Of a stretch of 64,000 bases of DNA, positions 46,224 to 54,537 are shown piece after piece (the stretch's first letter is position 1; each line of letters opens with the position of its first letter). Both the position numbers and the translations under genes were made by a program. Source of the stretch: Chitinophaga caseinilytica (GTDB lineage: Bacteria > Bacteroidota > Bacteroidia > Chitinophagales > Chitinophagaceae); NCBI RefSeq assembly GCF_038396765.1, contig NZ_CP150096.1:6431001-6495000 (forward strand), in the 5' to 3' direction. The notes below the pieces were generated by a model that was given only the letters and a program-made list of their open reading frames with translations, made no database searches and was not told the DNA's origin.

Positions 46224-47876
46224 TTATTGCGTAACCATCTCCCGCGCGTTCTCCAGTGCCGCCTGCGTGGGCTTCTCCCCGCCCAGCATTTTCGCGATGG
46301 CCGTGATCCGCTCTTCCTGCGAAAGCAGTCGCACGCCCGTCTTCACCTTATCGTCCACCAACTGCTTGTACACAAAGTAGTGTGCGTCTGCCTTACCGGC
46401 CAGTTGCGGCTGGTGGGTGATGCAGATCACCTGGTGCCCGCGCGCCAGTTCTTTCATGATGATCCCCACCTGCTTGGCGGCCTCGCCCGAAATACCGGTA
46501 TCGATCTCGTCGAAAATGAGCGTGGGCAATGATACAGAACGCGCCACCAGCGATTTGATGCACAGCATCAAACGGCTGAGCTCCCCGCCCGAAGCCACTT
46601 TGCGGATGGGCCCGAACTGGTTGCTGCGGTTGGCATCGAACTGGAACTCGATCGTATCTTTCCCGAAAGCCTGTAACGCACCCTCGGCGATATCCACCCG
46701 GATGCGCGCGTTGGGCATGCCCACCTGCGCCAGCAAATCGTTCACTTTCGCTTCGAAGGGCGCCGTTTGTGCCTTGCGCTGTTCGGAAAGCTTTTGCGCG
46801 TCTTTCTCCAGCACTTCCTGGCTTTCGGCCAGTTGCTTTTCGGTTTCGCGGATGCGGTCGTCGAGGTTGAGGACGCCGTCCAGCTTTTCCTGGAGCTGGT
46901 CGCGGATGGCCAGCAGCGCGGCCGTATCCTGCACGCCGTGCTTTTTCAGGAGCTTGTAGGCAACGGCCAGCCTTTCGTTCAGCTGCTCCATCCGCTCCCC
47001 GTCGAACTGAACGCCGTCATTGAGGCGCTCCACTTCCGCGGCGAGGTCTTGCAGCTCGAGATAGCTCGACTGCATCCTTTCGGCGATGGGCGGCACGTCT
47101 TTATGGAAGGCCGACAGCCCCTGAAGGCTTTGTTGCAACTGCCGGAGCTGCTGGAGGAGGGGTTGTTCGTCTTCCTTCAGCTGGAAATAGATCCGGTTCA
47201 GCGTGCCCTTGATCTCTTCGGCGTGGCTCAGCAGCTGCTGTTCGGCTTCGAGTTGTTCTATTTCATTGTCCTGCAGGTTGATATCGAGCAATTCGTCGAG
47301 CAGGAACCGGTTGTAATCGGCTTCTTTATTGGCATTGTCGCGCAGGGCCGTCATTTCCCGCATTTCGCGTTGCAGGCGGGCATATTGACTGAACCGCTTG
47401 CCGTAGGCCTGTAAAAGCTCCGTATGCCCCGCCAGCGCGTCTACCACTTCGCGCTGGAAGTTGGATTTTTCCAGTTCCAGCGTGTCGAACTGCTGGTGGA
47501 GGTCGACGAGGAGGGAACTCAGTTCCTGGAGTTGGGACAGGTTGACAGGCGTATCGTTGATGAACGCGCGCGATTTGCCGGCGGCGCTGATCTCGCGGCG
47601 GATGATCACGGGATCGTCGAGGTCCAGCTCATTGGCCTCGAAAAAGGGTTGCACCTGTGCCGTTTTTACACGAAAAGCGCCTTCTATGACGCACTTCCGG
47701 GTTTTATCGAACAGCACGGCCGGGTCTGCCCTTTCACCGAGGATGAGGCTGAGGGCGCCCAAAAGGATAGATTTGCCGGCGCCGGTTTCGCCGGTAATGA
47801 CGTTTAGGTTGCGGGCGAAATCGACTTCCAGCTCGTCGATGATCGCGTAATTCTGAATAACCAGGCGGTATAACAT
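46224..47876 (-). CDS. recN: DNA repair protein RecN
   Basis: SMC-like ATPase of double-strand-break repair. 550 residues from ATG 47876. Seen: MLYRLVIQNYAIIDELEVDFARN, Walker A ITGETGAGKSILLGAL, a long coiled coil in the middle (about 150-360), then the C-terminal ATPase half with ASGGELSRLMLCIKSL, Walker B TLIFDEIDTGISG and VICITHQPQLAGKAD. An upstream in-frame extension of 125 residues was rejected because it overlaps the TPR gene in another frame and has no family similarity. It follows the TPR gene by 22 bases. Confidence 0.96.
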   Translation of the reverse strand: MLYRLVIQNYAIIDELEVDFARNLNVITGETGAGKSILLGALSLILGERADPAVLFDKTRKCVIEGAFRVKTAQVQPFFEANELDLDDPVIIRREISAAGKSRAFINDTPVNLSQLQELSSLLVDLHQQFDTLELEKSNFQREVVDALAGHTELLQAYGKRFSQYARLQREMREMTALRDNANKEADYNRFLLDELLDINLQDNEIEQLEAEQQLLSHAEEIKGTLNRIYFQLKEDEQPLLQQLRQLQQSLQGLSAFHKDVPPIAERMQSSYLELQDLAAEVERLNDGVQFDGERMEQLNERLAVAYKLLKKHGVQDTAALLAIRDQLQEKLDGVLNLDDRIRETEKQLAESQEVLEKDAQKLSEQRKAQTAPFEAKVNDLLAQVGMPNARIRVDIAEGALQAFGKDTIEFQFDANRSNQFGPIRKVASGGELSRLMLCIKSLVARSVSLPTLIFDEIDTGISGEAAKQVGIIMKELARGHQVICITHQPQLAGKADAHYFVYKQLVDDKVKTGVRLLSQEERITAIAKMLGGEKPTQAALENAREMVTQ

Positions 47877-47898
47877 ATCAGTGTTGTTCCGTTGTGTT

Positions 47899-49386
47899 TT
47901 ATTTACCGTCGAGCCGGAGCATGCCGGATTTGGCGCGCTGGTCGAGGGAATTTTTGTAATCGTGGCCTTCCATATCGAGGCAGGTCTGGAAGTAAGTACG
48001 GGCTTTCTGTTTGTCGCCCGCTTTTTCATAGATGTACCCGGCCTGGAGCGCTGCCCTTGCGGCAAAGTATTCCGGCCGGTTGGTGCCGATCTTGATGGTG
48101 GCGTCGTACAGGCGAAGCGCGGCCGAATCGTTCCCCATTTCGTCGTAGATCCGGGCCAGGCGGTAGGCGTATTCCAGCTTTTGTTCCACCAGGGAGAAAT
48201 CGGTCGTTTTTTTGGACAGGAGCAGGTCGCGCGCTTCGGTATAAAATCCACCGTCGCTCAGCAACCGGGCTTTCAGCAGTACGGCGTTGGGCCATTTGCC
48301 GCTTTTGGCTTCTTTCTGCGCCTGTTTGTCGGCGTCCGTTTCCATATTGCCGCGTTGGGGAACGAGGTTCCGGTAATATTGCGCCTTCGTCATGTCGCCT
48401 TTCAGGTAATACGCCCAGCTCAGTCGCTGGAGGGCTTCCTTCATATAGAATTTGCCCCTGAAGCCGTTCACGAACTTTTCGAGGTGAGCGATGGCGTCGG
48501 CGTCGCCGCGTTCGAATTTCATGAGGCCCATTGCGTACTCGCTGTACCAGAGGTGTGCGTATTCAGGGCTCGGGCGGCGTTCTTCCAGCACCCGGATGCC
48601 CTGGTCGGCTTTCTGGTTATTGAGGCTCAGGTTGGCCACCATCAGGGCGAAAAGATAGTTATTTTTTGTGTCCAGCTGTTTTTTCTCCACGAAATCCCAG
48701 AGTTGTTCCGGTTTGTTTTCGATGAACAGCTTGAGGTAGCAATAGTAATAGTAGGATTCTTCGCGGAAGATATCGGCCACGGGGTCGCGGCTTTCGATGA
48801 CCTGCGAGAGGTTGCCCATTCCCTGTTTGATGCTGCCGCGGAGGCCGAGGATGTTGGTGATCCATTTATAGCCTTCGGGGATGGTGCCGAACACGGTTTG
48901 CATGGGCCCGAGGATCATTTTATTGGGCAGGAAGCCAGGATACTTGCGCTCATTGTCTTTCAGGGTGATGTAAGATTTGCGCACTTCCCAGACGGCGTCC
49001 CACTTTTCCCCGAATTTCACTTTGATGAGGGCCCACTGGAATTTCACCACCGCCTGTGTGTAGAGGTAAAACGGACTGTCTTCCGGGCCTTCCGCGAGCT
49101 TGTCCAGCCGCGTGGCGCGCATTTTCCGTTGCTGGGCGTAGGCGCCGGCGTCTTCATTGAAAAACAGGGTGAAGAAATCCGCATAGTTCTCGATGAAATA
49201 TGGCAGGAGGTTGTCGGGGTTTTCGCGTTTTTCCGCTTCCAGGAGCCCGATGCCCGTTTGCAAACGGAGCTGCATGATCGCGTGATAGGCTTGCTGGCAG
49301 CGGTCGTTGAAATCGTACCGGGGCTGCCGCGCGCTCACGGGCACGACTATACTGCATATCAGGGCGAAGAGGAGTATAAAACGCAT
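47899..49386 (-). CDS. Exported TPR-containing protein, function unknown
   Basis: Protein of 495 residues with a signal peptide (MRFILLFALICSIVVPVSA) and helical repeats throughout, the clearest being TPR-like units near 330-480 (EALQRLSWAYYLKGDMTKAQYYR, YAYRLARIYDEMGNDSAALRLYD, AALQAGYIYEKAGDKQKARTYF). Probably periplasmic, serving as a scaffold. I recognise no named family. It precedes recN closely on the same strand, a pairing I recall from Bacteroidota, though a functional link is unproven. Confidence 0.85.
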   Translation of the reverse strand: MRFILLFALICSIVVPVSARQPRYDFNDRCQQAYHAIMQLRLQTGIGLLEAEKRENPDNLLPYFIENYADFFTLFFNEDAGAYAQQRKMRATRLDKLAEGPEDSPFYLYTQAVVKFQWALIKVKFGEKWDAVWEVRKSYITLKDNERKYPGFLPNKMILGPMQTVFGTIPEGYKWITNILGLRGSIKQGMGNLSQVIESRDPVADIFREESYYYYCYLKLFIENKPEQLWDFVEKKQLDTKNNYLFALMVANLSLNNQKADQGIRVLEERRPSPEYAHLWYSEYAMGLMKFERGDADAIAHLEKFVNGFRGKFYMKEALQRLSWAYYLKGDMTKAQYYRNLVPQRGNMETDADKQAQKEAKSGKWPNAVLLKARLLSDGGFYTEARDLLLSKKTTDFSLVEQKLEYAYRLARIYDEMGNDSAALRLYDATIKIGTNRPEYFAARAALQAGYIYEKAGDKQKARTYFQTCLDMEGHDYKNSLDQRAKSGMLRLDGK

Positions 49387-49400
49387 AGGGGCAAAAATAA

Positions 49401-49433
49401 GGAACTCCGCGCAATGGATATGCGCGGAGTTCC
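49401..49433 (-). terminator. Intrinsic terminator after the zinc-ribbon gene
   Basis: Perfect 13-bp stem GGAACTCCGCGCA / TGCGCGGAGTTCC with a 7-base loop, followed on the minus strand by TTATTTTTG. It lies 15 bases before the ATG of the TPR gene. Confidence 0.85.
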
Positions 49434-49462
49434 TAACATGTTATTATTTCGGCTACCGGAAC

Positions 49463-50215
49463 TTAAATGGTTACGGTGGCGTCGAGATCATTATCTACCA
49501 AGATACGTCCGCAATGTTCGCAAACGATGATCTTTTTGCGGTGGCGGATTTCCGCCTGGCGTTGCGGGGGGATGGCGTTGAAGCAGCCGCCGCAGGAATC
49601 GCGCACGACGGTTACCACGGCCAGGCCGTTGCGGTAGTTCTTGCGGATTTTTTCGTAAGCGGCGAGCAGGCGGGCATCCACTTTGGTGCGGGCATCTTCG
49701 CTTTGCTTTTCGAACCCTTTTTCTTCTTTTTCGGTTTCGCCGATGATTTTCTCCAGTTCCCCTTTCTTATGTTTCAGGTTGGTTTCCTTGTCGCCGATGG
49801 TGCGCTTGGCTACCTCGAGGGAGCGGGATTTTTCCTTGATATCGTCGTTAGCGTCGCGGATGTGCTTTTCTGCCAGTTTGATCTCCAGCTGCTGCATTTC
49901 GATCTCTTTGGAGATGGCTTCGAATTCGCGGCTGTTCTTCACGTTATCCTGCTGCTTCTCGTATTTCTTGGCCAGCGCTTCCGCGTCTTTGATGGCGTTT
50001 TTCTTGGCGGCTACGAAATCCTGGATGCCTTTGATCTCGTCTTCGATATGAGCCAAACGGTGGTTCAGGCCCTCAATCTCATCCTCAAGATCCCGCACTT
50101 CGATCGGCAACTCCCCTTTCAGGATCTGGATTTCATCCAACTTGGAATCGATCTTCTGTAACCGCAGTACAGAAACCAGCTTTTCCTCGACGTTGTATTC
50201 TTTTACAGTAGCCAT
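49463..50215 (-). CDS. Coiled-coil protein with C4-type zinc ribbon
   Basis: Cytosolic protein of 250 residues. A long antiparallel coiled coil fills about 10-180 (EVRDLEDEIEGLNHRLAHIEDEI and so on). The C-terminus is a zinc ribbon with two CxxC pairs (CGGCFNAIPPQRQAEIR, IIVCEHCGRILV). This is the DUF164/CdsZ-like family, proposed to bind nucleic acid or the ribosome, or to act as a chaperone. It is directly downstream of the Nif3 gene (3-base gap), and this Nif3-zinc-ribbon pair is conserved in many bacteria. Confidence 0.92.
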   Translation of the reverse strand: MATVKEYNVEEKLVSVLRLQKIDSKLDEIQILKGELPIEVRDLEDEIEGLNHRLAHIEDEIKGIQDFVAAKKNAIKDAEALAKKYEKQQDNVKNSREFEAISKEIEMQQLEIKLAEKHIRDANDDIKEKSRSLEVAKRTIGDKETNLKHKKGELEKIIGETEKEEKGFEKQSEDARTKVDARLLAAYEKIRKNYRNGLAVVTVVRDSCGGCFNAIPPQRQAEIRHRKKIIVCEHCGRILVDNDLDATVTI

Positions 50216-50218
50216 GTA

Positions 50219-51313
50219 TTATAAATAATTTACCGGGTTTGTGTTGATGGTAGATTTTAGAGGCGCGAAGTTACTAAAATTTTCAGTCAATATATGATAA
50301 AATAAGTCTACTGCGAACTGTTCGCTTTCAAAATGTCCGACATCTGCTATAATTAATTGATTTTCAGCATCAAAAAATTCATGGTATTTGAAATCGGCCG
50401 AAATGTAGGCATCCGCCCCGGCGCTCCGGGCCTGCCTGAGCAGGAAACTCCCCGCCCCGCCGCACACCGCCACTTTCCGCACATTTTTGCCCCGCAGGGG
50501 GGTATAGCGCACGCATCCCGTGCGGAAACGCTCCTTCACCATGCGGAGAAAAGCCATTTCGTCCATCCCTTCCGGCAGCTCGCCGATCAGCCCCGATCCT
50601 ACCTCGGCCCAGCGGTTTTCCAGCTTCACCACGTCGTACGCCACCTCCTCGTAAGGATGCGCCTGGTGCAGGGCGGCCGTCACCGCTCCTTCCAGCTGCG
50701 CCGGGAATATAACCTCCACCTTCACTTCCGCCTCGCCATGCCGCTCGCCGGGCTTGCCGACGAAGGGGGCCGTTCCCTCGCCGCCCTTGAATGTCCCCGT
50801 TCCTTCATGGTAAAAGCTGCATTCGCTGTAATTCCCGATATGCCCCGCCCCCGCGGCAAACAGTGCATCCTGCACCGCCGACGCGTGCCCGGCCGGCACA
50901 AAGGTGTACAACTTGCGCAAAAGGCCCTGTTTCGGGTCGAGGACGCGGGTTTTCTCCAGCCCCAGCTGCTTCGCCATCATGGCGCTGACACCGGCGCGCA
51001 CATTGTCGAGGTTCGTATGGGCCGCATACACCGCAATATCGTTCTTGATGGCCTTGATCGCCACCCTTTCCACGTAATTGCGGCCCGTGATGCGCTTCAG
51101 CCCCCCGAAAACGATCGGGTGATGCGCGATCACCAGGTTGCAACCCTTTTCGATGGCTTCGTCGATCACCGCCTCCGTGGCGTCCAGTGTGAGGAGCACG
51201 CCTTTCACCTCCCATCCGGCCTGGCCGAACAGCAACCCCGCATTGTCATAACTTTCCTGGTAAGCCGGCGGCGCAAACCGCTCGATCACTTGTATGATGG
51301 ATTGAATCGTCAT
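50219..51313 (-). CDS. Nif3-like dinuclear metal-centre protein
   Basis: Ring-forming metal-binding protein of 364 residues from ATG 51313, family YbgI/YqfO/Nif3, often labelled GTP cyclohydrolase 1 type 2, a function that is disputed. Seen: NAGLLFG, metal ligands VIAHHPIVFGG, AAHTNLDN, and ADVGHFESEQFAVDL near the C-terminus. The middle (about 125-235) carries the YqfO/CutA-like insertion (LYTFVPAGHASAVQDALFAAGAGHIGNYSECSF). Coupled to the zinc-ribbon gene. Confidence 0.92.
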   Translation of the reverse strand: MTIQSIIQVIERFAPPAYQESYDNAGLLFGQAGWEVKGVLLTLDATEAVIDEAIEKGCNLVIAHHPIVFGGLKRITGRNYVERVAIKAIKNDIAVYAAHTNLDNVRAGVSAMMAKQLGLEKTRVLDPKQGLLRKLYTFVPAGHASAVQDALFAAGAGHIGNYSECSFYHEGTGTFKGGEGTAPFVGKPGERHGEAEVKVEVIFPAQLEGAVTAALHQAHPYEEVAYDVVKLENRWAEVGSGLIGELPEGMDEMAFLRMVKERFRTGCVRYTPLRGKNVRKVAVCGGAGSFLLRQARSAGADAYISADFKYHEFFDAENQLIIADVGHFESEQFAVDLFYHILTENFSNFAPLKSTINTNPVNYL

Positions 51314-51346
51314 ATCTTCAAGATAGTCAACATTCCGCATCCGCAA

Positions 51347-51376
51347 TTGTTGGCGCGGATTAGTTGATTAGATTTG
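51347..51376 (+). promoter_or_regulatory. Promoter of the M32 carboxypeptidase gene
   Basis: TTG (51347-51349), 19 bases, TAGATTTG (51369-51376), 18 bases before the ATG at 51395. Confidence 0.75.
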
Positions 51377-51394
51377 TAAAATAAACCGCTTTTC

Positions 51395-52912
51395 ATGACA
51401 GTGCAAAAAACTTCAGCAGACCTTTACCAGGACTATACCGCCCGGATGCAGCAAATCGCCGACGTACGCAATTCCGTGTCCATCCTCGGATGGGACCAGG
51501 AAACTTACCTCCCCGAAAAAGGCGCGGAATTCCGCGGCCGCCAGATCACCACGCTCAGCACCATTTCCCACGAACTGTCTACCTCCCCCGCCCTCGGCGA
51601 TCTCCTCCAGGAGCTGAAAAGCCGCCAGGACCTCGACGACGTGCAGCGCCGCAACGTGGAACTGTCTGCCGAAGACTTCGAAAAACAGCGGAAATACCCC
51701 AGCTCCTTCGTAGCCGAACTTTCTACCGCCTCCAACGCCGCCTATCACGCCTGGATCAAATCCCGCAAGGAAAAAGACTTTTCCGTGTTTGAACCGCTGC
51801 TGGCCAAAATGGTGGAACTGAAGAAAAAGGAAGCCGACATCCTCGGATACACCGGCCATCCTTACGACGCGCTGCTCAATGAATACGAAAAAGGCGCAGA
51901 CGTATCCATGCTCGACGCCATTTTCCGGGACGTGCGCCAGTCGCTCCACCCCCTGCTGCAGCAAATTGCCCTTCAAACCCCGCCAGACAAGAAGTTCCTG
52001 AACCGGCTCTATCCCAAAGACCAGCAATGGCAGTTCGGGATCGATATCCTCAAAGCCATGGGCTATGATTTCGGCGCGGGCAGGCAGGATGTGTCCGAAC
52101 ACCCTTTCACCACGAGCTTCAACCCGCTGGACGTCCGCGTAACCACGCGCATCGACGAGCAGGACCTCGGCAACATGACCTGGAGCTGCATCCACGAAGG
52201 CGGCCACGCCCTGTACGAACAGGGTTTACCCGTGGAACAGTACGGCCTTCCCTGCGGCGAAGCGGCCAGCCTGGGCATCCACGAATCGCAAAGCCGGCTC
52301 TGGGAGAACAATGTAGGCAGGAGCCTCATTTTCTGGCAGAAACATTACGGCCATCTCCAGGGGCTGTTCCGCGCCAACCTGCAAGCCGTACCCATCATGG
52401 ATTTCTACAAAGCCATCAACCAGGTGCAACCATCGCTGATCCGCACCGAAGCCGATGAGCTCACCTACCATTTCCATATCATGATCCGTTACGAAATCGA
52501 AAAGGGATTGATCGGTGGCGATTTGCAGACGAAAGACCTGCGCGACATCTGGAACCAATACTATCTCGATTTCCTCAATGTGAAAGTGACAGACGATATG
52601 CACGGGGTGCTGCAGGACATTCACTGGAGCCACGGCGCCTTCGGATACTTCCCGACGTATTCGCTCGGCAGTTTTTATGCGGCGCAGTTCTTTTCTGCCG
52701 CCCGCAAGCAGATCACGGGGCTGGACAGCGCCATCGCCGATGGCCGGTACAACGGGCTGCTGCTTTGGCTGAGGGATAATATCCACCGCCATGGCAGGTA
52801 TTACACGTCCAACGAGTTATGCGAAAAAGTGACCGGTGAGAAGCTCAATTTCAAACATTTCATGGCGTACGCGCAGGAGAAATACGGGAAGATGTATAAT
52901 TTGGGGGTGTGA
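51395..52912 (+). CDS. M32-family metallocarboxypeptidase (Taq type)
   Basis: Zinc carboxypeptidase of 505 residues with broad specificity for C-terminal residues, cytosolic (no signal). Seen: SILGWDQETYLPEKGAEFRGRQ, HPYDALLNEYEKG, DVRVTTRID, the zinc motif HEGGH at 267-271, HESQSRLWENNVGRS (third ligand Glu), and IHWSHGAFGYFPTYSLGSFYAAQ. All family residues are present and the length is normal. Monocistronic, with a consensus promoter and terminator. Confidence 0.96.
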   Translation: MTVQKTSADLYQDYTARMQQIADVRNSVSILGWDQETYLPEKGAEFRGRQITTLSTISHELSTSPALGDLLQELKSRQDLDDVQRRNVELSAEDFEKQRKYPSSFVAELSTASNAAYHAWIKSRKEKDFSVFEPLLAKMVELKKKEADILGYTGHPYDALLNEYEKGADVSMLDAIFRDVRQSLHPLLQQIALQTPPDKKFLNRLYPKDQQWQFGIDILKAMGYDFGAGRQDVSEHPFTTSFNPLDVRVTTRIDEQDLGNMTWSCIHEGGHALYEQGLPVEQYGLPCGEAASLGIHESQSRLWENNVGRSLIFWQKHYGHLQGLFRANLQAVPIMDFYKAINQVQPSLIRTEADELTYHFHIMIRYEIEKGLIGGDLQTKDLRDIWNQYYLDFLNVKVTDDMHGVLQDIHWSHGAFGYFPTYSLGSFYAAQFFSAARKQITGLDSAIADGRYNGLLLWLRDNIHRHGRYYTSNELCEKVTGEKLNFKHFMAYAQEKYGKMYNLGV

Positions 52913-52957
52913 AAACATATCCATTCCTGATGCTATCAACATCCTTGACAGACATAA

Positions 52958-52983
52958 AAAAAGGGGCTTAACGGCCCCTTTTT
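52958..52983. terminator. Bidirectional terminator
   Basis: Stem AAAAAGGGGC / GCCCCTTTTT with a 6-base loop between the convergent carboxypeptidase and rhodanese-thioredoxin genes. Confidence 0.88.
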
Positions 52984-52986
52984 CAT

Positions 52987-53664
52987 TTATTTCATCGCTT
53001 TGCGGAATTCTTCCGGTTCCACGGCCCCGGATTTCCGCCAGACTTCCTTCCCGTTCCTGTACAGGATAAAAGTAGGCAATTCGGTGGCGTTGATGGCCTT
53101 CATGACATCGGTGTCGTTTCCGCCGTCGACGTTGAGGATTTTGATTTTCTTTTCTTCGGTGAACTGTTTCACCATGGGCGCCATTTTGCGGCAGGGCGGG
53201 CACCATTCGGCGCCAACGTCTACCAGGATCCACTGGCTGCTGGAGATGGCCTGTTTGTAGAGGTCCATGCTCATTTGCGGCACTTTTTCGCCCCCGGCGA
53301 TGGGTTTGCTTTCGGCTCTCCAGGCGTTGATGCCGCCGGAAAGGTCGGTCACGTCTTTGAAACCGTTATCTGCCAGCCATTTGGCTGCAGCGCCGCTCCG
53401 GCCGCCTACGAGGCAGTATACGAATACGGGTTTGGACTTGTCGAGGGATTTGACGCGATGGGCGAATTCTTCCTTGTTGGTGAAATCGGCCTGGAGCGCG
53501 TTGGGCAGGTGGCCGGTCTTGAATTCCTTGGCGGTGCGGACATCGAGCAGCTGAACGTCTGTCTGGCGAAGGCCTTTTTCAAACATATCGGCCGAAACGG
53601 TCTGTTGGGCGTTGGCAAAGGTTACGCTACAGAGCAAAGCGGCAATGGCTATGAGATTTTTCAT
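52987..53664 (-). CDS. Exported rhodanese-thioredoxin fusion protein
   Basis: 225 residues: signal peptide 1-20 (ending TFANAQ), rhodanese domain about 22-118, and thioredoxin domain about 130-225. The rhodanese loop has an intact cysteine (VFVYCLVGGRSG). The thioredoxin active site is AEWCPPCRKM and cis-Pro is in ELPTFILY. It probably works in the periplasm on sulphur transfer or disulphide chemistry, with the thioredoxin reducing the rhodanese persulphide (inference). Single gene. TATCTTTA (53711-53704, minus) is a near -7 match. Confidence 0.93.
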   Translation of the reverse strand: MKNLIAIAALLCSVTFANAQQTVSADMFEKGLRQTDVQLLDVRTAKEFKTGHLPNALQADFTNKEEFAHRVKSLDKSKPVFVYCLVGGRSGAAAKWLADNGFKDVTDLSGGINAWRAESKPIAGGEKVPQMSMDLYKQAISSSQWILVDVGAEWCPPCRKMAPMVKQFTEEKKIKILNVDGGNDTDVMKAINATELPTFILYRNGKEVWRKSGAVEPEEFRKAMK

Positions 53665-53729
53665 CGGTTTCCTTGATTGTTTTGTCTTTAACGGCTAATC
53701 CCATAAAGATACACAATCCGCGGGAAACC

Positions 53730-54341
53730 TTACGACCGGCGGCGGCCTACGCTGTCGAGCTTCCGGAAATTGATGAACACTTCCCGTCCCGACCTTGCGG
53801 GATGCGAGTTATAGCAGGGGGCGAAGGTTTTGAAAGCGAAATACGGTTCGAACATCCTGCGGTAGACTTTGATGCCGCCGCCGAACGGGGGGCCGGGCTC
53901 GTCGAACTCGCGGTTGAAGAGCACCCCTACCAGGCGACCTTCTTCCCAGAGGAGGTCGTACATATGCCGCGCGTAGGCTTGCCGGAGGGCGGGGTCCAGC
54001 GCGCAAAGGAAGGTTTGTTCCACGATCAGGTCGTACTCCGCCTCATGCTCGAAAAAGTCCCCGGTTTCGAATTTGATCCCCGTCCCGGAGAATTTCTGCT
54101 TCAAACGGTCGATGATCACGGAAGAAATATCCAGCACGGTAATATCGCGGAACCCACTGTCCCACAAATACTTGGCTTCATAACTGTTGCCACCGCCCGG
54201 GATGAGCACCCGGAGGTTCTTGTTGGGCAGTTGATCGAAATAATCCCGCAAAGGGGGTGATACGGTTCCCATGTCCCATTCGGTTTCCCCGCGCTCATAG
54301 CGCGCATTCCAATAAGCTTTATCCAATTCAGCCATATCCAT
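53730..54341 (-). CDS. SAM-dependent methyltransferase, thiopurine methyltransferase (TPMT) family
   Basis: 203 residues. Seen: YWNARYERGETEWDMGTVSPPL, SAM-binding VLIPGGGNSYEAKYLWDSGF, ITVLDIS, DFFEHEAEYDLIVEQTFLCAL, and RQAYARHMYDLLWEEGRLVGVLF. This is the TPMT/thiol-or-halide methyltransferase group; the substrate may be a thiol, selenium or halide compound. The start is 54341 or the Met two codons on. Divergent from the PKD locus; a TACATTTA element lies just upstream. Confidence 0.92.
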   Translation of the reverse strand: MDMAELDKAYWNARYERGETEWDMGTVSPPLRDYFDQLPNKNLRVLIPGGGNSYEAKYLWDSGFRDITVLDISSVIIDRLKQKFSGTGIKFETGDFFEHEAEYDLIVEQTFLCALDPALRQAYARHMYDLLWEEGRLVGVLFNREFDEPGPPFGGGIKVYRRMFEPYFAFKTFAPCYNSHPARSGREVFINFRKLDSVGRRRS

Positions 54342-54537
54342 TTGGTTTGGAATTCGGACGTAAATCCAAGTAAATGTACTTCTTACACATCCGTTACGGG
54401 GGCAAATAAATAATTAATCGCTTAACACGATGAAAACATAATGTTAATATAAACAGATAATTCTTTTTTAAATATTATTTTTACCTCTTTGACACAAAAG
54501 CCCCGAGCGGGTATACCTCCAATTTTCGGGTAAACCT

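Noticed and set aside
47877..48251. 125-residue N-terminal extension of RecN
   Set aside because: It overlaps the TPR gene in another frame and precedes the conserved RecN start MLYRLVIQNYAI.
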